A stretch of DNA of 64,000 nucleotides from Arsukibacterium sp. MJ3 (GTDB lineage: Bacteria > Pseudomonadota > Gammaproteobacteria > Enterobacterales > Alteromonadaceae), in assembly GCF_000987765.1 (NCBI RefSeq), contig NZ_LAHP01000002.1, positions 124,001-188,000 on the forward strand. Direction: 5' to 3'. Below are positions 7,311 to 18,947 of this stretch, piece by piece. The notes beneath the pieces are model-generated. The model was not told where the DNA came from. It made no database searches and saw only the letters and a program-made list of their open reading frames with translations. The translations under genes were made by a program, and so were the position numbers. Position 1 is the first letter of the stretch. Each line of letters begins with the position of its first letter.

Positions 7311-8542
7311 ACCGGCAACTCCGCGGCAAAAGGGCTTGGCAAGTGTTGCCAGTGTGGTTCGCCCAGCGCCAGTTCGGCGTCGCTAAGCAGGCAGTCAGTA
7401 AGTTGGGCCAGCATGGCGCTTTTATCCAGCTGTTGGCCAATAAATACTAGTTCCTGGCGCCGGTCGCCAAATGGCTCCTGCCAGCTTTGCATAATGGCAT
7501 CCTGCATGTCGGTTTCTTGTGGCCATTCAGCTTGCGGTACTGCCTGCCAAAATAAACCGGCCATATTGTAGCGGGCAATGCCACCGGCCTGATGCCATAA
7601 CCAGGCATACTCGGGGCTGCTAGCCAGCCAGAAATAACCTTTAGAGCGCAGCAGCCGGCCGCTGGGCCAGTCTTGATGCAAAAAATCATAAAACCGCGCC
7701 GGGTGAAATGGCTTACGGGCCTTAAAGGCAAAACTACTGATGCCATATTCCTCAGTTTCCGGCTTATGCTCACCGCGCAGCTCTTGCAACCAGCCCGGCG
7801 CTTGCTGCGCTTGTTCAAAATTAAACAAACCGGTATTTAAGATGTCGGTTAAGGCTACCCTGCCGTGTTCGGCCTTAATAATTCTGGCCCGGCTATTTAA
7901 GCTGCGTAAAATAGCACTCAGGCGCTGTAATTGCTGCGGGGTGACTAAATCGGCTTTGCTTATTACCAGTACATCGCAAAACTCAACCTGTTCAATTAAT
8001 AAATCAGCTACACTGCGCTCATCGTCTTCACCCAGACTTTCACCGCGATCAGCTAAGTCTTCGGCGGCTTCAAAATCGGTTATAAAATTCACTGCATCTA
8101 CGACGGTAACCAGGGTGTCAAGCCTTGCAATATCAGCCAGACTCTGGCCGTCTTCGTGCTCAAAGGTAAAGGTTTCGGCAATCGGTAGCGGCTCTGAGAT
8201 ACCGGTTGATTCAATCAACAAATAATCAAAGCGGCCGGCTTTGGCCAGCTTACCCACTTCAAGCAGTAAATCTTCACGTAGGGTGCAGCAAATACAGCCG
8301 TTACTCATCTCTATCAGCTTTTCTTCGGCCCGGTTTAAGCTCACCTCTTTGTTTAGCTGGGTAGCATCAATATTAACGTCACTCATGTCATTCACTATCA
8401 CCGCCACCCGCAAGCCGTCGCGGTTATGCAGCACGTAGTTAAGCAAGGTGGTTTTACCGGCACCTAAAAAGCCTGACAGTACTGTTACCGGTAAGCGGTG
8501 ATCTTTAGCACTAGTATTGTTAACACTATTAGTGAGCAGCAT
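7307..8542 (-). CDS. COG0523 (CobW/ZigA-type) metallochaperone GTPase
   Basis: G3E-family P-loop GTPase of 411 residues, probably delivering zinc to client proteins when zinc is scarce. The Walker A motif GFLGAGKTT (residues about 24-32), the metal-binding C83-x-C85-C86 (GCICCTLRED), a switch region ESTGISEP, the guanine-specificity motif SKAD and a C-terminal CobW domain (from about residue 270) are all visible. RBS GGAG precedes the ATG. It sits between a MerC-like membrane protein (14-base overlap) and the DUF1826 gene (4-base overlap). That context and the Zur-like boxes upstream point to zinc rather than cobalamin or nitrile hydratase maturation, though the metal is inferred. Confidence 0.88.
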   Translation of the reverse strand: MLLTNSVNNTSAKDHRLPVTVLSGFLGAGKTTLLNYVLHNRDGLRVAVIVNDMSDVNIDATQLNKEVSLNRAEEKLIEMSNGCICCTLREDLLLEVGKLAKAGRFDYLLIESTGISEPLPIAETFTFEHEDGQSLADIARLDTLVTVVDAVNFITDFEAAEDLADRGESLGEDDERSVADLLIEQVEFCDVLVISKADLVTPQQLQRLSAILRSLNSRARIIKAEHGRVALTDILNTGLFNFEQAQQAPGWLQELRGEHKPETEEYGISSFAFKARKPFHPARFYDFLHQDWPSGRLLRSKGYFWLASSPEYAWLWHQAGGIARYNMAGLFWQAVPQAEWPQETDMQDAIMQSWQEPFGDRRQELVFIGQQLDKSAMLAQLTDCLLSDAELALGEPHWQHLPSPFAAELPV

Positions 8543-8903
8543 GGAGTATCTCCTGGGTGCGCTTTAATAAAACCCGGTTACGCAAGTGAGCGGCAGCGAG
8601 CAGTAAACCACCGCTGACTGACAACGGTAACTCAGCATCGTGGCCGGCAAACAGCGAAATAACTAATAATAAAAAACCACTTAAGCCCAGAATAAACGGC
8701 GTTTTATTACGATGCACGCACCAGCCGCCGGGCAGGCTCCACACCAGCAACCCACTGATTGGCAATAACATCAGATAGTGAAACCATTCAGAGCTAACTA
8801 GTCCCAGTAACAGGCCGGAACTACCTACAGCCAATAAAATGGGCAAGGCCAAACAATGCACTACGCAAAGACTAGAGAGGGCTGCAGCAATAACATCTTT
8901 CAT
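8529..8903 (-). CDS. MerC-like four-helix membrane protein
   Basis: Small inner-membrane protein of 124 residues with four predicted helices. The first carries the MerC-type metal motif CVVHCLALP (residues about 13-21). MerC proteins import mercury, but homologues beside COG0523 GTPases and Zur boxes are candidates for zinc handling. It is the first gene of a leftward operon, and its end overlaps the start of the GTPase gene by 14 bases. No merR, merA or merT is present, which argues against mercury resistance. A cytoplasmic HAAH tail could also bind metal. The family call is good, and the zinc role is inferred from context only. Confidence 0.75.
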   Translation of the reverse strand: MKDVIAAALSSLCVVHCLALPILLAVGSSGLLLGLVSSEWFHYLMLLPISGLLVWSLPGGWCVHRNKTPFILGLSGFLLLVISLFAGHDAELPLSVSGGLLLAAAHLRNRVLLKRTQEILHAAH

Positions 8904-8974
8904 AAATAGTCTCCGTTAGGTGCCTGTGCTGGGCAGGCGTTATTTAACAGCAGGGATTGCGTTCATGGCTGAAA

Positions 8975-9018
8975 ATGTTATAACATCACAAAACTTGAAA
9001 TGATGTTATATTATAACA
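8975..9018. promoter_or_regulatory. Two Zur-like operators in a divergent promoter
   Basis: TGTTATATTATAACA (9004-9018) is a perfect 15-base palindrome preceded by GAAATGA. It matches the core of the gammaproteobacterial Zur box (GAAATGTTATANTATAACATTTC). Eighteen bases upstream ATGTTATAACAT (8975-8986) is another perfect palindrome made from the same half-sites at shorter spacing. Both lie between the MerC-like/GTPase/DUF1826 operon and the TonB receptor gene, so one zinc repressor could switch both directions. Confidence 0.8.
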
Positions 9019-9085
9019 GTAGCGTCGTCAAACCCTGTTGCTGGCTAAGGCTGTTGGCTTAAACGGAAAATGAATGAGGAATAAG

Positions 9086-11494
9086 ATGTTTAGAAAAACC
9101 ATTGTTGCGAGTGTTGTTGCCGCCAGTTTACTGGCCAGTCAGGTTATGGCGGAGTCTATTTCCGGAGTGGTTAAAGATGAAAATGGCCAGCCGGTTGCCG
9201 GGGCTGAAGTAAGCGTTGTGGGTGAAAACCAACGGGTGATGACCGATGCAGAAGGGCGCTTTACGGTAATAAATTTGTTGGTAGGCAAAGCGGAGTTACA
9301 CATTGAGGCGCGTCGCTTTGGCCATCGTAATTTTCGTTTTGCCCTGCCCGAGCAAGGGCTTAGCGATGTTAGCCTGCAATTACTCAGTAGCACCATAGAA
9401 GTAATAGATATAACCGCCAGCCCATTTCATGCCTCTGCTACTGAATCCTCATTACCGGTAAGTGTGCTGGCCGGTGATGCCTTAAAAATGCGCCAGGCAG
9501 CAACGCTTGGCGATACGCTGAAAAATGAAGTCGGCGTGCATTCTAACTTTTACGGTGGTGTCGCCAGTAGCCCGATTATTCGTGGCCTGGATGGCCCACG
9601 AGTACTCATTACCCAAAATGGCCTGGATGCCGGTGATGCTTCACGCATTGGGCCTGATCACAGCGTAGCAGCAGAGACCAGTACCGCTACCCAAATTGAA
9701 GTACTGCGTGGTCCGGCTACGTTGTTTTATGGTAGTGGCGCCATTGGTGGTGTGGTAAATATAGTGGATGAGCGTATTCCTACTGATAACACTACCCGGG
9801 CTGAGTGGCTGCTTCAAGGCACCTCAGTGAATGATGAAAAACTGGCATCCGGCTCACTGGTAACGGGTGTTGATAATATTGCTGTATATATCGATGGTTT
9901 CTGGCGTGATAACAACGATTACCGTATTCCGGGTTTTGCAGAAGCTGAGCCGGATGCCGATGCAGTAAAAGGCCGGGTAGACAACACCGCAGCTACGGCG
10001 AAAGGGTTTACTTTGGGTGGCAGTTATTTACTGGATAACGGTTTTATTGGTATGTCTTATGGTCGACTGAACCGCGAGTACGGTATTCCCGGGCATGCAC
10101 ACGGTGGCCATGAAGACGAGCACACTGACCATGCCGATCATGCCGCTGATGAACACAGCGAAGAAGAAGGTGTTTATGCTGATTTAGCTCAGAACCGCTA
10201 TCAGTTATTAAGTGAACTGAGTTTCTCATCCGGCTTTATCCGGGCAGTTAATACCAAACTGGCTTACACCGATTATCAACACAGCGAAATTGAAGAGGGT
10301 GCCATAGGTACCACGTTTAAAAACCGCAGCCAGGAAGCCCGGGTAGAAATATTGCACCGGCCTTATCAAGATTGGCGCGGTGGCTTAAGCTTGCATTATA
10401 AGTTCAGTGATTTTGAAGCCATTGGGGCAGAAGCTTTTACGCCACCATCGGAAACACAAATGTTGGCGCTGAGCTTGCTTGAAGAGCGACATTTTGGCCC
10501 TTGGTTATTGCAAGTAGGGGCAAGGGTTGAACGCGTTAATATTGATGCTACCGATGTGTTGCTACCGGATATTGGTGCTCATGAACATGATGCTGATGAG
10601 CACGATTATGACCACGGTACAGAGTTTATCCGGGTATTTGATGTTAGTCAGCGTTTTACTCCTTATAGCTTGTCTGCCGGCGCAGTTTGGGATTTTACTG
10701 AGGGTTACAACGTCGGGTTATCAGTATCGCGTTCGCAACGTGCACCTTCTGCTGCAGAGTTGTTGTCGTTTGGTCCACATATTGGTACTGCGGCTTATGA
10801 AGTCGGTGCACTGTTTGCGTTAGATGATAATAAATTTGTGTTGAACCGCCAGCCAATAGAGCTGGAAATTGCCAATAATCTGGATATTACCCTGCGCAAG
10901 TTTAGTGGTAACACGGGCTTTGTATTCAATGCTTTTTATAACCAAATAGATAATTACTATTACCAGCAAAATACCGGTTTGTTTGCTGAAGCAGGTCATG
11001 ACCATGGCGCTGCTGAAGAGCATGGTGATGAGCATGAAGACGAGTTGCCGGTCTATCTGTTCAGTGCCGCCGATGTCACCCTGCATGGTTTTGAAGCAGA
11101 ATATCACTGGCAAATTAATGACCCATTTAAGCTAACCTTACAAGGCGATTATATTCGGGCCCGGCTGCAAAATGGTGGTGATTTACCGCGTACACCGCCA
11201 ATACGCTTAGCCGCTGAACTGGCTTACGAGCGCGATGCACTGAGTGCTGACGTGCGTGCTACCCGTTACTTTAAACAAGACCGCGTATCGGAGTTAGAGC
11301 AGGCTACGGCTGGTTACACCTTAGTTGACGCCAGCATTAGCTATCGTTTTGACGTAGGGTCACAGCAGTTAACGGCTTACCTTAAAGGCCAAAACCTGAC
11401 CGATCAAGATGCCCGGGTGCATACCTCATTCTTAAAAGACCTAACACCACTGCCCGGCCGCTCGTTAGCGCTGGGTTTACGCGGTAGTTTCTAA
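9086..11494 (+). CDS. ZnuD-like TonB-dependent zinc receptor
   Basis: Outer-membrane receptor of 802 residues, probably importing zinc. After a signal peptide (MFRKTIVASVVAASLLASQVMA) comes a carboxypeptidase-regulatory-like domain (about 24-105), then the TonB plug (about 110-230, with PIIRGLDGPRVLI and VEVLRGPATLFYGSGAIGG-type motifs) and a beta-barrel ending in aromatic-terminal GLRGSF. Three surface-loop segments are extremely His/Asp/Glu-rich (around 10097-10170, 10576-10620 and 10997-11043), as in neisserial ZnuD. ATG at 9086 is chosen over 9074 because GAGGA lies just before it. Zur-like palindromes precede it. The downstream lipoprotein is also His-rich. Substrate zinc is inferred, and copper or nickel remain possible. 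Confidence 0.85.
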   Translation: MFRKTIVASVVAASLLASQVMAESISGVVKDENGQPVAGAEVSVVGENQRVMTDAEGRFTVINLLVGKAELHIEARRFGHRNFRFALPEQGLSDVSLQLLSSTIEVIDITASPFHASATESSLPVSVLAGDALKMRQAATLGDTLKNEVGVHSNFYGGVASSPIIRGLDGPRVLITQNGLDAGDASRIGPDHSVAAETSTATQIEVLRGPATLFYGSGAIGGVVNIVDERIPTDNTTRAEWLLQGTSVNDEKLASGSLVTGVDNIAVYIDGFWRDNNDYRIPGFAEAEPDADAVKGRVDNTAATAKGFTLGGSYLLDNGFIGMSYGRLNREYGIPGHAHGGHEDEHTDHADHAADEHSEEEGVYADLAQNRYQLLSELSFSSGFIRAVNTKLAYTDYQHSEIEEGAIGTTFKNRSQEARVEILHRPYQDWRGGLSLHYKFSDFEAIGAEAFTPPSETQMLALSLLEERHFGPWLLQVGARVERVNIDATDVLLPDIGAHEHDADEHDYDHGTEFIRVFDVSQRFTPYSLSAGAVWDFTEGYNVGLSVSRSQRAPSAAELLSFGPHIGTAAYEVGALFALDDNKFVLNRQPIELEIANNLDITLRKFSGNTGFVFNAFYNQIDNYYYQQNTGLFAEAGHDHGAAEEHGDEHEDELPVYLFSAADVTLHGFEAEYHWQINDPFKLTLQGDYIRARLQNGGDLPRTPPIRLAAELAYERDALSADVRATRYFKQDRVSELEQATAGYTLVDASISYRFDVGSQQLTAYLKGQNLTDQDARVHTSFLKDLTPLPGRSLALGLRGSF

Positions 11495-11560
11495 TTTTTG
11501 TGCAACAGGTCTGTATGTTTCAGGCTTGTTGCACCTTTTACTGATAAAAAAGGAGTTGTA

Positions 11561-12919
11561 ATGTTACAGACAAAATTAAGCCTGGCGGCAATACTGGTGA
11601 GTGTGTCTTTGCTTAGCGGCTGTGGTGACAGTACCACCACTATTATCGAGAAAGACCCGATAGCGGTGGACGGCGATCACGACGACCATGTGCATGATGA
11701 GGTCAATACCGCTGGCCGGTTGGTGATATCGGCCATTGACAGTGATTTTGTCCAGGTTTTGGCTTTGCCTGAGAAAACCGAACTGGATACCTTTTTGGTT
11801 ACGGCTACGCCCAGCGCCATTTATGCATCGGGTGATCATCGTTTTGCTGCGGTGGTGCAACGTAATGAAGATGTAGTCCAATTTATCGATGGCGGTTTAT
11901 GGCAGGAAGACCATGTTGATCATATGGATGACTTTCAGGCTGAACCACGTTTAATGCCATTTCAGCTGAGTCAGGTACGGCCAACTCATTTCAGCAGTGC
12001 TGAAGGCCAGCTAGCGGTGTTTTTTGACGGCAATGCCGCTACTGGTGCCGCTGCCGGCGTGGCTGTATTAACCGATGCTGATATTGGTGAAGACCGCAGC
12101 GATTACCCGCAATTAAGCTTAACCACCCATCAGCATGGCGCTGCACAGCCGCGCGGCGAGTTCTTGCTTAGCTCCCTTCGCGATGCTAACAGCAGCACTA
12201 CTTTGCCAGATAAGGTGGGTTTATATCATCAGCATAGCGACCACTTTGATTTGGAAGAAACCTTTGCTGTGACGTGCCCTAATATACACGGCAGTGCGCA
12301 AAACCATGATTTTGTCGCCTTTGGTTGCACCGATGGTGTATTACTTATTGCGCAAAGTGGTGACACCTTTACCGCCAGCAAGCTGGAAAACACGGCTGAT
12401 TTTAGCGGCAGCATGCGCATTGGCACTTTAGCGGGTGATCATGCTGCTGAGCACTTTGTTGGCATAGCGGGCAGTGCCGTATTCGCTATTCACGCTGAAG
12501 ATGCTGAAATGGAATTGCTGGACTGGCAACCAGGCGCTGCCAGTGCCATATGGGGTTACGGTTTTGCTGAGCAAGGTGAAAAGTTTGTACTACTGGATAA
12601 CACCGGTGCGCTTACCATTTTTAACTACCATGGCCACGCGCATTCAGATGGCGCAACTGAAAAAGCGGCGTTTGAATTTTCCGCAAAATTGCCATTAACG
12701 ACAGCAAATTTGGCCAATTTACCTGCGGGTGCTCGCTTCCAACTGGCCATTTCTGCTGCGGACGACAAAGTATATGTAACTGATCCTATTACTAAACAGT
12801 TGCATACTGTCGACTTACACGACGCTGAAGTGCTCAGTACCAAGCAGTTGAGTTTTACCCCGCATCGGTTAACCTGGTTGGGCATAGCTAACCCGTCAGC
12901 TGATCAGCATAATCATTAA
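11561..12919 (+). CDS. AztD-like zinc-binding beta-propeller lipoprotein
   Basis: Lipoprotein of 452 residues with lipobox LLSGC near residue 20 and a His/Asp-rich stretch right after it (DGDHDDHVHDE). The body reads as a beta-propeller, with repeated blades of the type IYASGDHRFAAVVQR. The pair TTHQHGAAQP and CPNIHGSAQNHDFVAFGCTDGVLL, with two cysteines likely bridged, resembles the AztD periplasmic zinc metallochaperone as I recall it. More His clusters occur at HQHSDHF, HGHAHSD and the C-terminal HNH. RBS AGGAG supports ATG 11561, although the frame is open upstream. It lies 66 bases after the TonB receptor and is probably cotranscribed, so it may accept zinc entering the periplasm. The AztD relation is recalled, not computed. 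Confidence 0.65.
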   Translation: MLQTKLSLAAILVSVSLLSGCGDSTTTIIEKDPIAVDGDHDDHVHDEVNTAGRLVISAIDSDFVQVLALPEKTELDTFLVTATPSAIYASGDHRFAAVVQRNEDVVQFIDGGLWQEDHVDHMDDFQAEPRLMPFQLSQVRPTHFSSAEGQLAVFFDGNAATGAAAGVAVLTDADIGEDRSDYPQLSLTTHQHGAAQPRGEFLLSSLRDANSSTTLPDKVGLYHQHSDHFDLEETFAVTCPNIHGSAQNHDFVAFGCTDGVLLIAQSGDTFTASKLENTADFSGSMRIGTLAGDHAAEHFVGIAGSAVFAIHAEDAEMELLDWQPGAASAIWGYGFAEQGEKFVLLDNTGALTIFNYHGHAHSDGATEKAAFEFSAKLPLTTANLANLPAGARFQLAISAADDKVYVTDPITKQLHTVDLHDAEVLSTKQLSFTPHRLTWLGIANPSADQHNH

Positions 12920-12941
12920 TGTGCTAAGTTATTAAACCTAT

Positions 12942-12980
12942 AAAAAAACCGCTGCAGGTTAACACCCTGCAGCGGTTTTT
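12942..12980. terminator. Bidirectional terminator between the zinc lipoprotein and katG
   Basis: AAAACCGCTGCAGG (12945-12958) pairs with CCTGCAGCGGTTTT (12966-12979) around a 7-base loop, with T-runs on both strands. It serves the zinc operon on the plus strand and katG on the minus strand. Confidence 0.9.
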
Positions 12981-13030
12981 ATTTCGCTTCTTTTCTGCTT
13001 AATACTTGCTATTTACAGCAGCTTTTACTG

Positions 13031-15259
<2,229 letters not shown>

Positions 15260-15410
15260 TTACTCCTGATACTGTATTGATAGGGTATGTGTTCACCTAA
15301 CCCTAATGGGTATACCACTGACTATAATCGCTATTTTTCAACAGTTAAAGCCACTTTAAGTGGCTGGTCTAATCGATTTTATGAATTAGAAGGCGCGTGC
15401 ATTGCCAAGC

Positions 15411-17396
15411 TTATTCCCAGCGGGCGTCGTCTTCGCTAATGTTAAACGCAATAGCCTGGCCTTTTACACCCAGCTGCACTACCCGCTTGGGGGAGCCGTC
15501 GCTATTAAGCTCCACTAAACCAATACCCGCCATATTCAGTAGCCGTTCGCCGGCTTTAGCATTGTCGGGTTTGTGTGGCACAATTTTCATCTGGCGGCGT
15601 TTGGTAAACCAGTTTAGTGGTGAGCGGGGCGAATAAAGCCATCGGTTTAGTCGGTCGAGTACATTAAGCAGGCGGGGTGGGAACTCATTTTTTAACCCGC
15701 TACTGGTAATTTGCCAGATATCGGGACCTCGCTGCCGGCCACGTAGATGCACTTCATAAACAAAAGAGTAATGCACATCACCGGACAAAATAACAAAGTG
15801 TTTTGGTGTTTTCGGGTGGCGGAATAAGTTCATCAATGCATAAGCGGTGCCACGGTGCGCCATCCAGTTTTCGGCATCGACCAACAGTGGCCGGCCAAAT
15901 AAGGTAAAGATTTTTTGAATACCCTCAATTAGCTTAACGCCAAACACTGGTGCGGGTGAAACCAACACCACGGCGTCATGGCCAATTAAATCTTGCTGTA
16001 ATTCAGAAAGGGCTTCCCAATCAAGTAAGCCAGAAGGGTTATCCAATGCCAGTTCAGAGCGCCAGCGCCGGGTGCGGGTATCCAGCACCAGCAGCGGTGG
16101 CTCAGTAGGCCATTTATAGTGCCACTGCTTATAGCGTAACAGCTCAGTGATAAGCTGCTGATGTTGAGCTGAGCCGCTGTTAGTCATCGCCAGCTCTGCT
16201 TGTTGCAGCAGGCCGTCATTAAACTGTTCCGGAGTATTGCCCCAGCCCTGACACAGTAAATAGCCAATCAGTGCATTTCCAATAATGCGCCTTGAAAAAT
16301 CATGATTGTATGCGGTTTGCTCCCATTCTGCAGTCAGGTTCCAATCATCGGTAACATCATGATCATCAAAAATCATCGCGCTGGGTAAATGGGCCAGCAG
16401 GCGGCGTACCTTGCTAAGGCCTGCAGCAAACTGCTGAATAATATGCTGCTGCGCAGTATAGGTTTGTTGCTCGGTGGCACTGAGGGTGGCGGTGAGTTCG
16501 TTACTCAGCTCAGTGGCCTGGTCTTGCCAGCCAGCCGGCGACCACACTAATAAATACATGCCGAGCATTTCTGCTAGGCTTATCAGATGATTGCGGGCGC
16601 TATCGGAAGTAAAAACCGGTTTTTTTGCCCCTTTAAATACTTGGGTTAGCACAGCCTGGCTGGCGGCTGTTTGAGGCAGCAAGGTATCGCGTTGGAAATA
16701 ATGCGGGCTGTGCTGATGCAGTACTGCCGATTGACTAACCTTAGAACAAGGCAGGCTTTCGTCAGCAAAATCCAGCTGAGTGATCAGCTGATGAATGGCC
16801 CTTAACATGGGCGCAGCCACATCGTCTGCGTAAATTTGATCGCCACTTAATAATAACAGTGACGGCCATTGTTCTGGCGGCTGTTGCTGCAGGTATAAGT
16901 CTGCCGCTAACAAGCCATCATCGGTGTCAAAATGCGGCTTGCGGCAAGAGCCATGTAATAAACGTTGTAGCTTAGGCTGAATGACAAAGCCTGGGTTGTT
17001 GCGCCCGGCATACACCAGATCGGGTGCCCAGTGTTGCCAACCAAGCCACTCTGGTGGCTCACCGTCTGGCTGTTCATCGTCGTGTTGCCCGGCCAGACGT
17101 AAGTCATATTCTATCCAGCAACCGGTAGGAAGGGGCGATGATAACCGAATATGGATAAGCTGCAAAAAAAGTTTACCGGCACAGCGCACGCTCTGACAAT
17201 GTTGTTGCATGTCTGCTGCACTGAAATGGTGTGTTTCATAACTGCCATGGCTAAGTTGTAATTGCAGCTGCACCGGCTTGCTGGTCGCAAGCCACAGGGT
17301 TACGCTATTGGCCGTTACGGCGCGTAGCAGCGGCCCTGCCAGTACTAATGGCAGGGTGTCATCTGGTATTGTGGTCGAAACGTCAGGGCGGGTCAT
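15411..17396 (-). CDS. PhoD-like metallophosphatase family protein
   Basis: Protein of 661 residues with the metal-binding motifs of the PhoD-like phosphatase family: LLSGDQIYADDV (about residue 200), SAMIFDDHDVTDDWN (about 345) and VILSGDVHYSF (about 545). These supply the Asp/Asn/His ligands of a binuclear metal centre. No signal peptide or Tat motif is visible, unlike secreted PhoD alkaline phosphatases, so it is probably cytoplasmic and its substrate is unknown. An N-terminal beta domain (about 1-115) precedes the catalytic part. It begins 11 bases after the end of gor and is thus very likely in an operon with it, perhaps linking a phosphoesterase to redox homeostasis. Confidence 0.8.
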   Translation of the reverse strand: MTRPDVSTTIPDDTLPLVLAGPLLRAVTANSVTLWLATSKPVQLQLQLSHGSYETHHFSAADMQQHCQSVRCAGKLFLQLIHIRLSSPLPTGCWIEYDLRLAGQHDDEQPDGEPPEWLGWQHWAPDLVYAGRNNPGFVIQPKLQRLLHGSCRKPHFDTDDGLLAADLYLQQQPPEQWPSLLLLSGDQIYADDVAAPMLRAIHQLITQLDFADESLPCSKVSQSAVLHQHSPHYFQRDTLLPQTAASQAVLTQVFKGAKKPVFTSDSARNHLISLAEMLGMYLLVWSPAGWQDQATELSNELTATLSATEQQTYTAQQHIIQQFAAGLSKVRRLLAHLPSAMIFDDHDVTDDWNLTAEWEQTAYNHDFSRRIIGNALIGYLLCQGWGNTPEQFNDGLLQQAELAMTNSGSAQHQQLITELLRYKQWHYKWPTEPPLLVLDTRTRRWRSELALDNPSGLLDWEALSELQQDLIGHDAVVLVSPAPVFGVKLIEGIQKIFTLFGRPLLVDAENWMAHRGTAYALMNLFRHPKTPKHFVILSGDVHYSFVYEVHLRGRQRGPDIWQITSSGLKNEFPPRLLNVLDRLNRWLYSPRSPLNWFTKRRQMKIVPHKPDNAKAGERLLNMAGIGLVELNSDGSPKRVVQLGVKGQAIAFNISEDDARWE

Positions 17397-17407
17397 TTAG
17401 CGCGTTA

Positions 17408-18775
17408 TCATCTTAGCGTAACAAACTCTTCGGCACTGGTGGGGTGCAGCGCGACGGTGCTGTCAAAGTCAGCCTTAGTGGCGCCCATTTTCATGGCTAC
17501 CGCAAAGCCCTGGATTATTTCGTCCATACCCTCGCCAATACCATGCAAACCAACTACTTTTTCATTAGCGCCAGCACAGACCAGTTTAAAACGGCTGAGT
17601 GCGCGGTGGCTAGTAATGGCGTTATACATGGCAGCAAAGCTGGAACGATACACGGTAATGTTGGCAGCACCGTAGTGCAGCTTTGCTTCATCTTCCGTTA
17701 GCCCAATAGTGCCAATAGGCGGGTGGCTAAAGACAATGGTGGGAATAAGCGAGTAATCCATATGGGCGTCGGGCATCGCGCTATTAAACAGCCGCTCGGC
17801 CAATAAGCGGCCCGCTTTAATGGCAACCGGTGTTAACTGCGCTTCGCCGGTAATATCACCCACTGCATAAATGCCGCTAACATTGGTGTTTTGGTATTTA
17901 TCGGTGCGAATATAACCATGTGGGTCGGTTTCTACCCCAGCGGCTGCCAGGTTTAAATTAGCAATGGCCGGCTCGCGGCCAATGGCCCAAATTAGGCAGT
18001 CAACATCGCTAAAAGTGATACCGTTGTCGCAGTTTACCGTTAAATTACCATCGTTGTTTTTGACAATACTCAGCACATTAATGTGAGCGTGTAACTGAAA
18101 TTTGTCCTGGGTAAGCCGCTCTAGCAGCATATCGGTAATATCGCTGTCAAAATGACGCAATGGCCGGTTGTTGCGCACCAGCAACTGAGTGTCGGTACCA
18201 AGCGCGTGTAGTACCCCGGCAATTTCCACTGCAATATAACCGGCACCAACTACCAATGCTTTTTTTGGCTGGCGGGTGAGGGCAAAAAAGCCGTCGGAGT
18301 CAATACCATGCTCGGCACCTGGAATAACGGGCAGGGTAGGTTTGCCGCCGACGGCAATGGTAATGTGGTCGGCAGTAATGTGCTCGCCGTTAACTTCCAC
18401 GGTATTAGCATTAATAAAACGGGCAAAACCCTGAATATATTCAACACCATTATTAGCGAAACCACGCTGGTAACCGCCGTGTATACGTTCAATATACGCT
18501 TCGCGATTTTTAACCAGTGTTGCCCAGTCAAAGCCATTATGGGTAAGTTTAAAGCCGTAATCTGGGCTATATTTTAGGGCTTCGGCAATATGCGCGCCGT
18601 ACCACATTACTTTTTTAGGTACGCAGCCAACATTAACACAGGTACCGCCAATCGCTTTTGCTTCAATTACCGCTGCACTGGCGCCGTGCATTGCTGCCCG
18701 GTTTGCCGAGGAAATACCGCCACTACCCGCGCCAATGGCTAAATAATTAAAATGTCGTGTCATAGGTTTTGCCAT
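17408..18775 (-). CDS. gor: Glutathione reductase
   Basis: NADPH-dependent flavoenzyme that regenerates glutathione. The FAD motif [11 protein letters not shown], the redox disulfide C46-VNVG-C51, the NAD(P) motif [13 protein letters not shown] and the C-terminal active-site HPTSAEE are visible. Arg residues in [12 protein letters not shown] match the NADPH-binding arginines of E. coli Gor. ATG at 18775 gives 455 residues and has AAGG about 8 bases upstream. An inner ATG at 18763 aligns with the E. coli start (MTKHYDYIAIG) but lacks an RBS. A longer open frame reaching 18886 is not credible. It is divergent from prlC and followed after 11 bases by the PhoD-like gene. As in E. coli, prlC and rsmJ lie close by. 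Confidence 0.95.
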   Translation of the reverse strand: MAKPMTRHFNYLAIGAGSGGISSANRAAMHGASAAVIEAKAIGGTCVNVGCVPKKVMWYGAHIAEALKYSPDYGFKLTHNGFDWATLVKNREAYIERIHGGYQRGFANNGVEYIQGFARFINANTVEVNGEHITADHITIAVGGKPTLPVIPGAEHGIDSDGFFALTRQPKKALVVGAGYIAVEIAGVLHALGTDTQLLVRNNRPLRHFDSDITDMLLERLTQDKFQLHAHINVLSIVKNNDGNLTVNCDNGITFSDVDCLIWAIGREPAIANLNLAAAGVETDPHGYIRTDKYQNTNVSGIYAVGDITGEAQLTPVAIKAGRLLAERLFNSAMPDAHMDYSLIPTIVFSHPPIGTIGLTEDEAKLHYGAANITVYRSSFAAMYNAITSHRALSRFKLVCAGANEKVVGLHGIGEGMDEIIQGFAVAMKMGATKADFDSTVALHPTSAEEFVTLR

Positions 18776-18869
18776 ATAAAGTACCTTAAATTTTTTATTA
18801 ACTTTGCCAGATATAAGGCTGCGCAGCGTTAAAAGCAAGCATTGAACTAAAAGCGTTAACCTGATGACC

Positions 18870-18898
18870 TTGACAAATGCTGGCACAAACCCAACATA
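18870..18898 (+). promoter_or_regulatory. Possible prlC promoter
   Basis: TTGACA at 18870-18875 is followed 17 bases later by AACATA (18893-18898), a weak -10. The overlapping CCCAACAT at 18890-18897 after CTTGACA loosely recalls a sigma-32 promoter, and prlC of E. coli is heat-inducible. Neither reading is decisive. Confidence 0.35.
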
Positions 18899-18947
18899 AA
18901 CGGTTATTGTTTTATTTAAGATTTAAGCAACTTGACAGGACTTTTAT

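Noticed and set aside
8529-8903. Mercury resistance locus based on the MerC-like protein
   Set aside because: No merR, merA, merT or merP nearby. The operon and Zur-like boxes point to zinc.
15349-15365. Short hairpin AGCCACT/AGTGGCT between katG and the PhoD-like gene
   Set aside because: Only 7 paired bases and no T-run on the minus strand, so it is too weak to call a terminator.
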